From NCBI RefSeq assembly GCF_003863365.1, contig NZ_RQXT01000026.1, positions 26,855 through 90,854 of the forward strand: DNA of 64,000 nt, written 5' to 3'. Positions 34,400 to 43,125 of this stretch are shown here, one piece after another. Position numbers and translations under genes: made by a program. Each line of letters begins with the position of its first letter. The stretch's first letter is position 1. The notes below the pieces were generated by a model. It was given only the letters and a program-made list of their open reading frames with translations, searched no databases and was not told where the DNA came from. Source of the stretch: Mesorhizobium tamadayense. Its GTDB lineage: Bacteria > Pseudomonadota > Alphaproteobacteria > Rhizobiales > Rhizobiaceae.

Positions 34400-35473
34400 G
34401 TGGCGCCCATTCTGAATCCTTGGTCCCGTGACAGACCGACCGCTCGTCATGTTCCCGAGATGGACCGTGCGGAAACACTTGCTATCGCTCGCAGGCAAAT
34501 AGCTTTGCTCGATCTCGATCTCTCCGCCCTCACCGTGGTCGTTGGCGCTGCAACGGGATACCAAGCGGTGGCTGCGACAGCCGCGGCGCTCGCCAATGCC
34601 GACCGTGTCATTGCACTCACGCGCGTATCCTCCAGACATCCGAGCCTGGCCCCAGCCGCAGATGCGACGGTGGCATTTGCCGAATACGCCAGGGTCGCCG
34701 AACGCGTGGAGGTGACAAACCGCATCGAAAGCCGCAGGTGGCAGGACGTCGACATCATCACGAATTGTCCGCAAGTCGGGCCGATTTCCAGATCGCTCAT
34801 CGAGCTCTTGCCCTCTCACGCGGTTGTTTCGCTCATGGCTGAGCCTTGGGAGCTTCGGCCAGGCGTTTTGGACTTTGAGGCCTGTGACGAGGCCGGCATC
34901 AAGGTTGCCGCTCCAAATCTCAGCCATCCGGCCATAGACCTGCTGCCGGAATTCGCGCGGTTATGCCGGCTCTTGCTTGACGATGCCGGCGTTGATCAGC
35001 GTGCCGTGAGTTTCGCCATCGTCTGCGACACGCCCTGCGCGCCTTTCCTCGAGCATATGCTCGGCGAGCGTGGGGCAAGAGTTGGTGTTTTTTCGCATCC
35101 GGTGCTCCTGACCGACGATGCATGGGAGGTGATCATTGTCGCGATGCGGCCTTCCGCCAAACCACCAATGGACATCAACAGCCTGGGCCGTATCGCCAGG
35201 AGATCGCGCCAGACGCTGCTGGTGCAGTTCAGCGGCGGGATCGACCGCTCGGCCGCCAGCTATTTCGGCCTCAAGGTTTGGCCGCCGAAGCGTCCCATCC
35301 GCGGCGAGCTGGGCCTGCCGCTTGAGATACTCGGAGCGGCTCCGGTGATCCGCAGACTGACCGGAGGCCTGAAAACCGCCGAAGCCGCATATCGCAATGC
35401 GGAGTTGGGGGGAGACAGTATCGGATTTCTCGTGAAGGCAGGCTTCGAGATGCTCGACCGGGAACATTCCTGA
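34400..35473 (+). CDS. Conserved-looking Rossmann-like protein of unknown function
   Basis: A 357-aa soluble protein without signal peptide or membrane segments. The start is GTG 34400 with GGAGAGCAC upstream; an ATG 20 codons later (MDRAETLAIAR) is also possible. LTVVVGAATGYQAVAATAAAL followed by ADRVIALTR resembles a dinucleotide-binding beta-alpha-beta unit. The middle VSLMAEPWELRPGVLDFEACDEAG and KVAAPNLSHPAIDLLPEFARL recall the two-domain 2-hydroxyacid-dehydrogenase/adenosylhomocysteinase architecture, but no catalytic His-Glu pair could be assigned. A second alpha/beta unit begins AVSFAIVCDTPCAPFLEHML. The family was not recognised with confidence. Its position beside the initiating transferase suggests a part in precursor supply or regulation. 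Confidence 0.68.
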   Translation: MAPILNPWSRDRPTARHVPEMDRAETLAIARRQIALLDLDLSALTVVVGAATGYQAVAATAAALANADRVIALTRVSSRHPSLAPAADATVAFAEYARVAERVEVTNRIESRRWQDVDIITNCPQVGPISRSLIELLPSHAVVSLMAEPWELRPGVLDFEACDEAGIKVAAPNLSHPAIDLLPEFARLCRLLLDDAGVDQRAVSFAIVCDTPCAPFLEHMLGERGARVGVFSHPVLLTDDAWEVIIVAMRPSAKPPMDINSLGRIARRSRQTLLVQFSGGIDRSAASYFGLKVWPPKRPIRGELGLPLEILGAAPVIRRLTGGLKTAEAAYRNAELGGDSIGFLVKAGFEMLDREHS

Positions 35474-35629
35474 ACACCAGCCCGAGCGCATACGTATCAA
35501 CGGCCGCGGGGGAGCATCCAGCTTCCGGACCTCAGATGGGAGCGGCGGACCTGAAAGAGGTCCGCCTCCAAATCGAGGCATTGGCGCCCAGAAGTTGTAT
35601 TGCTGGGGCGCCAGGGTCCTGGGCAGCCT

Positions 35630-36385
35630 TCAAAGCATCATCTGTCTAAGCTTGTAGGCTACCTCCGTGCGGTTCGTGGCTTTCAATTTTTTCATGATGT
35701 TGCGGATATGGACCTTGACGGTGCTCTCGCAAAGGTTGAGCTCATAGGCAATTATCTTGTTAGCCTTGCCTTTCCTGAGCGCCTCCACGACCGCGGCCTC
35801 GCGCAAGGTGAACATGCCGGCAAGCGGGCGGATACCGTTAGCGGTCGAATGGATGATCTCGCGAAGCGCCAGCACGCAGCTGGCGGGCACGAAGATCCCT
35901 CCGGCGCGAGCGAGAGCAATAGCCTCGGCAGCGACCTTCACCTTAACACTCGTGGGAATGTAGCCACGGGCGCCGCATTCGAGAGCTGCAAGTATCTCCC
36001 CTGGCTCGTCGGAATCCACCACGACGATTACGGGTACGGCTCCAACTTTGGAGATGAGGTGCGCAAGTTCCGCCCGAACGCTCTGGTCGGTAACCTTTCT
36101 GGCCCCGAGAATAACGAGAATGGCGGATGGCTCGGCCCCGCCGGCAACGTGCTCGATCTCGTCAAGAGATCCTACGGCGCTAACGCGCAAAGCGGGATTG
36201 TGTTCGATAAGCCCTCGAGCAAGGCATTCGCGCTCGAGTGCTCGCTTGTCGACAATTACGACCAAGCCCTCGGTCGGATGTCCTTCTTCGAGATCGGACG
36301 TGCTGAACCCATTCACGTCCGTCAGATGCCCGTTCTGTAACCCCGTTGCGTCCTTCCAAGAATCGGAAATTTGAGGATGTCCCAT
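35630..36385 (-). CDS. LuxR-type transcriptional regulator with degenerate receiver domain
   Basis: A 251-aa NarL/FixJ-like protein. Start ATG 36385 follows GAGGAG. The C-terminal helix-turn-helix is intact (FTLREAAVVEALRKGKANKIIAYELNLCESTVKVHIRNIMKKL). The N-terminal domain (about residues 40-155) has the receiver fold, but the acidic pair is DK (IVDKRALER). The position of the phosphorylated Asp (LVILGARK, normally LLDLxMP) is Gly, and the conserved Thr/Ser appears replaced (VIVVVDS). It therefore probably does not respond to phosphorylation. As the last gene of the polysaccharide region, it is a plausible regulator of it. No histidine kinase gene is nearby. Confidence 0.85.
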   Translation of the reverse strand: MGHPQISDSWKDATGLQNGHLTDVNGFSTSDLEEGHPTEGLVVIVDKRALERECLARGLIEHNPALRVSAVGSLDEIEHVAGGAEPSAILVILGARKVTDQSVRAELAHLISKVGAVPVIVVVDSDEPGEILAALECGARGYIPTSVKVKVAAEAIALARAGGIFVPASCVLALREIIHSTANGIRPLAGMFTLREAAVVEALRKGKANKIIAYELNLCESTVKVHIRNIMKKLKATNRTEVAYKLRQMML

Positions 36386-36817
36386 CGCCTTTACTCCTCT
36401 CCGCCGCTGACCTTGCTTGCTCCCCCTTTTTGTCTCGCGCCCTCGCAAAAGCTTGTCAGAGGCATGAACTGATACGCTCGTTTACCGTGTGTCGGGCGAC
36501 TAGGTGCTTAACTGAGGAATAGATTCAAGGAGTAGTGCATACGCCGGCCCAACATACGGACGTATGGCATCCCCGCTCCATTGAGGTAATCCAGCCTCAT
36601 ATGCATACTACGATGCTGTGGAAAAGGCGCATTAATCCGGGTTAACAAATTGGTAATTATATCTTAGGTGGCTAACATAGCCGAAAGGATGACAACCTGA
36701 AATTGCAGCGATGCCATCCGGCATCCTAAGGCTGCGCGCGAGCCCGCCTCGACCTGAGAGTGGAGATTTGCGATTTGGAGGAAACGGCGCCACACTTTCT
36801 AGAAAACCCATTGACCT

Positions 36818-36868
36818 CGGCTGCCAGTGTCCCCCACCCAACCGCTGCAGCCGGGGTTTTCTTTTTGG
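36818..36868 (+). terminator. Possible plus-strand rho-independent terminator
   Basis: CGGCTGC (36818-36824) pairs with GCAGCCG (36847-36853) around a 22-base loop, followed by GGG and a run TTTTCTTTTT. No plus-strand coding gene ends here; 36386-37098 otherwise has no supported gene. A small RNA ending here is possible: smaller hairpins (for example GATGCC/GGCATC near 36710-36725) precede it. Confidence 0.35.
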
Positions 36869-37038
36869 CCGCAGCAGCAGCCTTGTTCCCCTATTTTGGG
36901 CGCCTTAACGCCCCACAAACTTTCCCTTGAACCAGCCGTTCTCACCCAATCCGACTCGTGCATTGCATAAGGTGAACGGCGGCTTTGCGCCGCATATTAT
37001 TGGATGCAATCGACGGTCTCACTTCATCATCTGACGGA

Positions 37039-37070
37039 AAAAGCCCCACGACTGTTTCCAGCCGCGGGGC
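37039..37070 (-). terminator. Rho-independent terminator of the arabinoside operon
   Basis: On the minus strand, GCCCCGCGGCTG and CAGTCGTGGGGC form a 12-bp stem (two G-U pairs) with a GAAA tetraloop, followed by TTTTTCC. It begins about 30 bp after the stop of the substrate-binding protein gene. Confidence 0.85.
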
Positions 37071-37098
37071 GTCGGGAGAACTCCCGGGAAACCTGTGG

Positions 37099-38418
37099 TC
37101 AGATGTTGGCAAGCAATTCGTTGACGCGGCTTTCCATGTCGGCAAGTGCGGCATCGATGTCCTTCTGCCCAGTAATTGCAGCGCTCATCTCTTCGCCGAT
37201 AATGTCCTGGATCGCAAACTGGCGCTGCACGGCAGACGGCAACGGCTTGCCGAGGTCGGCGACTGCGGTAATCGTGTTGCGATGCGGCAGAGCCTTGAAG
37301 GCCTCCGATGCAATGATGGCCTTGTATGCCGGCAGGTGACCGGTTCGCGACCAATCGAAGTCGTTGTCGGCGAAGAACTTCAGGAACTTGCCGATGGCCG
37401 CGGTCTGTTCGGGCGTGCGGTCCTTCTGTGAGACTGCCCAGGTGTGGCCGTCGGCATATTGCGCGTGGGCGCCGCCAAACAGTTGCGGATACGGGTAGAC
37501 CGCATAGCCGTCCTTGTTGAGCGCGGTTCCCTTGGTCTCGGACTGGGCGTTGTTGTCACCGACAACCCACGTGCCGTTAAGCTGGACGCCACCTTCGCCG
37601 GCAAGGAAGGCATTGATCGCGCCGCCGTAGTCGAGGTCCTTGGTGGTGTACCCCTTGTCGAAGATCGCCTTGTACATCTCGACGACCTTCTTGGCTTCCG
37701 GCGTATTCAGCTTCACATGCTTCGGATCGGCAAAGAAGTCGGAGTTCTGCTGGAAGAGATAGGTGTAGAGATTGCGCGTGTAGAGTGCAGTCTCATTGGC
37801 CAGATTCTGAACGAAATAAGGCTTGCCGGTCTTCTGCTTGAACTGTTCGGCCTGGGCGAGCAGTTCCTCCGGCGACTTCGGAAGGATCGGTGTGCCGTCG
37901 GCATTGACCAGGTCGGCTTGTTTGAAGAGATCCATGTTGATGTGATAGAGCATCGTCCAGCTGTCGATCGGCAGGCCGTAGATCTTGCCGTCTTTGGCGG
38001 CGCCGTTGCGCGCCGCGTCCGTGAAGGCATCAGGTGTCACGCCGACGGACTTCAAGAGATCGTCGAGCGGCATCAGCAGCCCCTTGGACTGGTAGTCCGA
38101 AAGCGCGGATTCATGGATAGTGACAATGTCTGGGGCGTCGCCCGAAGCGAACTGCGCGGTCAGCTGGTCATAGCCCGGCCATTCCACGGTGGCGACGTTG
38201 ACATGCACATCGGGATTGTCGGCGTTGAACTTGTTGATCAGCGAGGTGATGATGCCGCATTCGCCGACGGCCTTGCCGACATCGGTGTTGGTGCCGAAAT
38301 CGGCATCGCAAGCACCGAAAAAGCGCTGTACGGTCAGTTCCGTCGCCGCAAGGCTTGGGCTTGCGAGCGCCATTGCGCCAGCAGAGACCGCGGCAAACAG
38401 CATTTTCCTCATTGTCAT
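37099..38418 (-). CDS. Sugar ABC transporter substrate-binding protein (arabinoside operon)
   Basis: Periplasmic binding protein of the carbohydrate-uptake-1 class, 439 aa. The signal peptide MTMRKMLFAAVSAGAMALASPSLAA is visible; two cysteines (FGACDAD, GECGI) may form a disulfide. The family pattern SGDAPDIVTIHESAL and VQLNGTWVVGDN occur. Start ATG has GGAGG seven bases upstream. It is the last gene of the abf operon and is followed by a strong terminator. Together with the adjacent permeases and arabinofuranosidase it probably binds arabino-oligosaccharides or arabinosides (AraN-like role). Confidence 0.9.
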   Translation of the reverse strand: MTMRKMLFAAVSAGAMALASPSLAATELTVQRFFGACDADFGTNTDVGKAVGECGIITSLINKFNADNPDVHVNVATVEWPGYDQLTAQFASGDAPDIVTIHESALSDYQSKGLLMPLDDLLKSVGVTPDAFTDAARNGAAKDGKIYGLPIDSWTMLYHINMDLFKQADLVNADGTPILPKSPEELLAQAEQFKQKTGKPYFVQNLANETALYTRNLYTYLFQQNSDFFADPKHVKLNTPEAKKVVEMYKAIFDKGYTTKDLDYGGAINAFLAGEGGVQLNGTWVVGDNNAQSETKGTALNKDGYAVYPYPQLFGGAHAQYADGHTWAVSQKDRTPEQTAAIGKFLKFFADNDFDWSRTGHLPAYKAIIASEAFKALPHRNTITAVADLGKPLPSAVQRQFAIQDIIGEEMSAAITGQKDIDAALADMESRVNELLANI

Positions 38419-38511
38419 GTCAGTTCCTCCTACTGAGTTTCGGCCACTCCACCCTGGACTGGCTTTGCTTCAATCGCTGCGGGACACTCCCCCGCCTCCT
38501 GGCAATTTTCG

Positions 38512-39354
38512 TTATCTCACCGCAGCGCCAGAGACGGCCGTGACGATGTATTTCTGAAAGAAGAGGTAGACGATCAGGATTGGCGCGCCGGCGAACACCG
38601 CCTGCGCCATCAGGAAGCCGATGCCTTCAGACTGGGCGAAATTGGTCTGTGTCGATGCCATGCCGACGGTCAGCGTGTACATTTCCTTGTTTGTCGCCGA
38701 GATCAGCGGCCACAAGTAGTCGTTCCACGCGCCGAGGAAGGTGAAGATGCCGAGGGTTGCCTGTGCAGGCACCGTGAGCGGCAGAAGCACTTTCCAGAAA
38801 ATCCTGAACCGGCTGGCATTGTCCAGCATGGCGGCTTCGTCCAGCTCCTTCGGGATGGCCTTGAAATACTGGGTCATCAGGAAGACGCCGAACGAAGCCG
38901 ACAGGCCTGGGAGAATGAGCCCGGGATAAGTGTTGTGGAACTTCAGTATGCTGAAGATCTGGTGGCGGGCCACAAGCACGGCCTGTTCGGGAACCGCCAG
39001 ACCGAAAAGCACGATGACGAACAGGACGTCTCGGCCGGGGAAGTTCAGCCGTGCAAAGCCGTAACCGGCGAGCGACGACAAGATCAGCGTGCCGAGTGTC
39101 AACCCGCCCGAGACGATGATGCTGTTACCCACCCAAAGGAAAACCGACGACGTGCCGACGGTGTTGACGTAATTCCTGAGCGTATAGGGCGCGTGAAACA
39201 CAGAATTGGGGTTGGCCATCAGCTCGGCGTTTTCCTTGAGCGACAGGCCGATGACCCACAGAACCGGCGCGATCATCACGATCGACAGCAGGATGACGAG
39301 GGCCAACAGGACGCGGTCGCCAAATGCCCTTCCCTTGATGGCGGTAATACTCAT
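38512..39354 (-). CDS. Sugar ABC transporter permease (MalG/AraQ-like)
   Basis: Inner-membrane permease of 280 aa with about six membrane segments (VLLALVILLSIVMIAPVLWVIGLSL first). The cytoplasmic ATPase-contact loop is at EAAMLDNASRFRIFWKVLLPL, the EAA motif. It overlaps the preceding permease gene by four bases (ATGA), so translation is coupled. It is one of the two-permease set of the carbohydrate-uptake-1 family. Confidence 0.92.
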   Translation of the reverse strand: MSITAIKGRAFGDRVLLALVILLSIVMIAPVLWVIGLSLKENAELMANPNSVFHAPYTLRNYVNTVGTSSVFLWVGNSIIVSGGLTLGTLILSSLAGYGFARLNFPGRDVLFVIVLFGLAVPEQAVLVARHQIFSILKFHNTYPGLILPGLSASFGVFLMTQYFKAIPKELDEAAMLDNASRFRIFWKVLLPLTVPAQATLGIFTFLGAWNDYLWPLISATNKEMYTLTVGMASTQTNFAQSEGIGFLMAQAVFAGAPILIVYLFFQKYIVTAVSGAAVR

Positions 39355-40286
39355 GCCCGGTCTCCCTTGTTGCGTGCGACGAGATACTGGGCCATGGCCG
39401 CGACAAGGATGAGGATGAACAGGATTTCCGACGCCGCAGCACCCATGCCCAGATCCCAGCGACGGAACGCGGTGTCATAGATGTAGAGAACGATCGGCTT
39501 GGTCAGGTTGTTCGGACCGCCGCGCGTCATCAGCCAGGCCTGGCCGAACAGCTGGAACTGCAGCACGATCTGGATAATGACCACCAGGACGAAAGTGCGT
39601 TTGATCGACGGCAGCGTGATCGAGCGCAACGTCTGCCAGCGATTGGCATTGTCGAGCGCTGCCGCTTCGTAAATATCACGCGGGATCTGCTGCAGCGCCG
39701 ACAGAAAGAGCATCATCGGCAGGCCGATGCACCACCAGAGGGTGGCAATGGCGATACCGATCATCGCAAGGCTGGGATTGGAAATGAACGCCGGGGCGGT
39801 CGCGCCGAACCAGCCGTAGATCGTCGACAGCAGGCCGACATTCGGAATGAAGACGATGCGCCAGATCAGCGTGACGATGGTGACCGACAGCACCGAGGAG
39901 GAAAAGAACAGCGTCCGCAGCACCGCGGCGGTACGCGTCCGGCGGTTGAGGCAAAGCGCCAGAAAAAGGCCGATCAGCGCCAGCGTCGGCACCGTCAGAA
40001 GCACGAAATAGAAGGTGTTCCAGATCGATTGCAGGAAGACCTTGTCGTGATAGAGCCTGACGTAATTGCCGAGACCGACAAAATTTCCGGACGAGAACGT
40101 GTCGGCCTTGTGGAAGCTCAGCCAGATCCCCCACAGCAGCGGGAACAGCAGCAGCGTCGTGAAGAAGAACAGGAATGGCGCGACGAAAATGACGTTTCGC
40201 CATTGCGGCGCGTAGATATCGGCGCTTGGGGTTCTGACGCTCGCGGCCGGCGTCGCGGTGTGCGGCATCGCCAACTGGTCAGCCAT
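39351..40286 (-). CDS. Sugar ABC transporter permease (MalF/AraP-like)
   Basis: Inner-membrane permease of 311 aa. The first membrane segment is VIFVAPFLFFFTTLLLFPLLWGIWL; the EAA loop is EAAALDNANRWQTLRSITLPS. The start at 40286 (MADQLAMPH) has GGGGAGG upstream; longer frames run into the ATPase gene. It forms the heterodimeric channel with the MalG-type permease. Confidence 0.92.
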   Translation of the reverse strand: MADQLAMPHTATPAASVRTPSADIYAPQWRNVIFVAPFLFFFTTLLLFPLLWGIWLSFHKADTFSSGNFVGLGNYVRLYHDKVFLQSIWNTFYFVLLTVPTLALIGLFLALCLNRRTRTAAVLRTLFFSSSVLSVTIVTLIWRIVFIPNVGLLSTIYGWFGATAPAFISNPSLAMIGIAIATLWWCIGLPMMLFLSALQQIPRDIYEAAALDNANRWQTLRSITLPSIKRTFVLVVIIQIVLQFQLFGQAWLMTRGGPNNLTKPIVLYIYDTAFRRWDLGMGAAASEILFILILVAAMAQYLVARNKGDRA

Positions 40287-40287
40287 A

Positions 40288-41379
40288 TCAGGCCTCCCCT
40301 GCGTGCCAGGCGCGGCCAGCCTCGCTGAACAGATGCGATTTCTTGCCGTCGAAGGCGAGCCCAACCTTGTGGCCGACCGTGACGCTGCTGTTGCCGACAT
40401 CCGAGCCGACGATCTGCAGGCCATCACCGAGCCTTGCGTAGATCAAGGTGCGTTCGCCGAGCCGCTCGAGCACATCGACCACGCCATCGGCATCGCCGTG
40501 CCCGGCGGGGACGACGCGAACGTCTTCCGAACGGATGCCGAAGGTGTAATTGCTATCGGCCAGCAGGTTGGACGCGATCTCGGTCTGGACCGATATGCCG
40601 CCGGCAAATTTGACCTTGGTGTTGCCGCCCGATCTGTCGAGTGTCGCATCGACAAAGTTCATCGCCGGCGCACCGACGAAGCCCGCAACGAATTTGGTCG
40701 CGGGGCGATCGTAGATCTCCATGGGAGAGCCGATCTGTTCGATTTTGCGATTGTTCATGACGACGATGCGGTCGGCGAGCGTCATTGCCTCGACCTGATC
40801 GTGAGTGACGAAGATCATTGTCGATTGCAGGCGTTGGTGAAGCTGGGCAAGTTCGATGCGGGTGCGGGTGCGCAAAGCCGCATCGAGATTGGAGAGCGGC
40901 TCATCGAATAGGAAGGCCTTCGGCTCCTTGACGATCGCACGGCCGATGGCGACGCGCTGGCGCTGGCCGCCGGAGAGCTGGCCCGGCTTGCGATCGAGCA
41001 AGTGTGGCATTTCGAGGATGCGGGAGGCTTCGTTGATCCGCGCGTCGATGATCTGCCGTGATATGCCGATATTCTGAAGCCCGAAGGCCATGTTGTCGCG
41101 CACGGTCATATGCGGATAAAGCGCATAGGACTGAAACACCATGGCAATGCCGCGTTTGCCCGGCGGCAGATGATCGATGCGCTGATCGTTGATGGCGATC
41201 TCGCCGCTATCGACGGTTTCGAGGCCTGCAATCATTCGCAGAAGCGTCGACTTCCCGCAGCCGGACGGTCCAAGGAACACGACGAATTCGCGTGCCTTGA
41301 TGGACAGCGACAGATCCTCCAGCACCGACATGGCACCGAACTGCTTGCTGACATTCCTGATTTCGATATCGGCCGTCAC
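40288..41379 (-). CDS. Sugar ABC transporter ATP-binding protein (MsmK/UgpC-like)
   Basis: ATPase of the carbohydrate-uptake-1 class, 363 aa from the GTG at 41379, which has GAGGAGG upstream. Walker A GPSGCGKST, signature LSGGQRQR, Walker B FLFDEPLSNLD, and switch FVTHDQVEAM are all present. A C-terminal TOBE-type regulatory domain follows (TFGIRSEDVRVVPAGHGDADG). An ATG nine codons upstream is in frame but lacks a ribosome-binding site. It adjoins the permease gene with one base between. Confidence 0.93.
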   Translation of the reverse strand: MTADIEIRNVSKQFGAMSVLEDLSLSIKAREFVVFLGPSGCGKSTLLRMIAGLETVDSGEIAINDQRIDHLPPGKRGIAMVFQSYALYPHMTVRDNMAFGLQNIGISRQIIDARINEASRILEMPHLLDRKPGQLSGGQRQRVAIGRAIVKEPKAFLFDEPLSNLDAALRTRTRIELAQLHQRLQSTMIFVTHDQVEAMTLADRIVVMNNRKIEQIGSPMEIYDRPATKFVAGFVGAPAMNFVDATLDRSGGNTKVKFAGGISVQTEIASNLLADSNYTFGIRSEDVRVVPAGHGDADGVVDVLERLGERTLIYARLGDGLQIVGSDVGNSSVTVGHKVGLAFDGKKSHLFSEAGRAWHAGEA

Positions 41380-41429
41380 GTCGACGCTCCTCCTCAGCGC
41401 ATGCACTTTTCGATAATGCGCGCCCGAAG

Positions 41430-42941
41430 TCAGACCTTGAGGCGGATCATCTGGTAGGAATAGGCCGGCAGCGACAGGCTCAGCTTGCCGCCAGCCACCG
41501 AGGCGCCCGACCCTTTCTTGGGAACGACATTGCCGGGATTTTCGGCCGAATTGACGGCTTTCAGATCCGCGTGCGTCATCACCTGGTAATCTGCAATGTC
41601 AGCCGCGCCGAAGCCGGCGACATCGATCACGGTTTCGATTGCCTCGCTCGAATGGCGGTTGACGGCAAAGAAAGTGACATGGCCGGTCTTCGTGTCATGC
41701 ACGCCGGTGACGTCGACATAGGATACGTCGCCCGCCACGATGGACTTGTAGGTCGGGCTTTCCACCTTGAGATCCAGCGCATTGCCGCGGCCGTAGAGCG
41801 AGGCAAATAGATACGGATAGAAGATCGTCTGGCGCCAAGCCGGACCATTCGCAACGGTCATGATCGGCGCGATGACGTTGACCAGTTGCGCCAGGCAGGC
41901 AATCTTGACCACGTCGGAACGGCGGATGAAGGTGTTGAGGATCAGGCCGACCTGCAGCACGTCCTCGAAATTGTAGATGTCTTCGAGCAACGGCGGGGCG
42001 AAGGGCCAGCCGTCATTGCCGCCGAGGATCTTCTTGTCCTTTTCCTTGGAATGGTACCAGACGTTCCATTCGTCGAACGAGATGTAGACCTGCTTGCTGG
42101 AGCGCTTCTTGGCCTTGACATAGGCGATGACGCCGGCGACCGAGGCGATGTAGTCGTCGAGCTTCTCGCTCATCGCGAGATAGTTCGGCGCGTCATTGGC
42201 TTCGTTGTCGAAATACATGTGCAGCGAGATGTAGTCGATCTCGTTGTAGGTGTGGTCGAGAACCGTCGCCTCCCATTCTGGATAGGTCGGCATCTTGGCA
42301 TTCGAAGAGCCGCAGACGACGAGTTCGAGCGACTTGGAAAAGGCGCGCATCGCCTTGGCGGTCTCATGGGCCAGGCGGCCGTACTCGTCGGCGGTCTTGT
42401 GGCCGATCTGCCACGGGCCGTCCATTTCGTTGCCGAGGCACCAGAGCTTGACGTCGAAGGGCTCCTTGCGGCCATTGGCGATACGCTTGTCGCTCCACTC
42501 ACTGCCACCGGGATGATTGGTGTATTCCAGAAAGTTGCGGGCCTCATCGAGGCCACGCGAGCCGAGATTGACGGCGAGCATCATCTCGGTGTTGGCGGAG
42601 GCGCACCAATCGGCAAATTCATGCAAGCCGACTTCATTGCTTTCCGACGTGTGCCAGGCGAGGTCGAGGCGTACCGGGCGCTCGTGCTTGGGGCCGACGC
42701 CGTCTTCCCAATTGTAAGCGGACACAAAATTGCCGCCGGGATAGCGGACTATCGAAATGTTGAGTTCCCTAACGAGATCGATGACGTCCCGACGCATACC
42801 ATTGGCATCTGCGGTCGGATGGCCGGGCTCATAGATGCCGGTGTAAACTGCGCGTCCCAGATGCTCGATAAAGGATCCGTAGAGCCTCGGGTCGATTTCC
42901 GAGACAACATAACGCGGATGCGCCGTGACGGCTGCCTTCAT
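41430..42941 (-). CDS. abfA: Alpha-L-arabinofuranosidase, GH51
   Basis: Glycoside hydrolase family 51 enzyme of 503 aa, the usual length, with no signal peptide, so it is cytoplasmic. The N-terminal DPRLYGSFIEHLGRAVYTGIYE and VRYPGGNFVSAYNWEDGVGP are hallmark GH51 segments. The acid/base Glu lies in LWCLGNEMDGPWQ and the nucleophile Glu in YISFDEWNVWY. It cleaves terminal alpha-L-arabinofuranosyl residues from imported oligosaccharides. It is the first gene of the operon, and a perfect 16-bp palindrome lies 27 bp before the start. Confidence 0.95.
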   Translation of the reverse strand: MKAAVTAHPRYVVSEIDPRLYGSFIEHLGRAVYTGIYEPGHPTADANGMRRDVIDLVRELNISIVRYPGGNFVSAYNWEDGVGPKHERPVRLDLAWHTSESNEVGLHEFADWCASANTEMMLAVNLGSRGLDEARNFLEYTNHPGGSEWSDKRIANGRKEPFDVKLWCLGNEMDGPWQIGHKTADEYGRLAHETAKAMRAFSKSLELVVCGSSNAKMPTYPEWEATVLDHTYNEIDYISLHMYFDNEANDAPNYLAMSEKLDDYIASVAGVIAYVKAKKRSSKQVYISFDEWNVWYHSKEKDKKILGGNDGWPFAPPLLEDIYNFEDVLQVGLILNTFIRRSDVVKIACLAQLVNVIAPIMTVANGPAWRQTIFYPYLFASLYGRGNALDLKVESPTYKSIVAGDVSYVDVTGVHDTKTGHVTFFAVNRHSSEAIETVIDVAGFGAADIADYQVMTHADLKAVNSAENPGNVVPKKGSGASVAGGKLSLSLPAYSYQMIRLKV

Positions 42942-42967
42942 GCATTCCCTCCCAAGATATCACAAAT

Positions 42968-42983
42968 GATGATTTAAATCATC
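42968..42983. promoter_or_regulatory. Perfect 16-bp palindrome upstream of abfA
   Basis: GATGATTTAAATCATC is a perfect inverted repeat 27 bp before the abfA start. Its inner GATTT/AAATC resembles TGATTTAATCA at 44109, upstream of the neighbouring winged-helix regulator. A repressor operator is likely. Confidence 0.65.
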
Positions 42984-43125
42984 TTATCCGATATCAAAGG
43001 CGACCGGCAGCCGTTCGTCAAGTCAAAACAGTCAAAAGTCTGACAATTGACTAAAGGATTTTGCCTGTCGATGAAGGCAACAGACTGAAATTGCATCACT
43101 TTTTTTAAAACCCGGTTTTGTGATA

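Noticed and set aside
36711..36908. Possible 65-residue protein in the intergenic region before the arabinoside operon
   Set aside because: Arg/Pro/Ser-rich shadow-like composition, no ribosome-binding site, and it runs through the proposed terminator hairpin.
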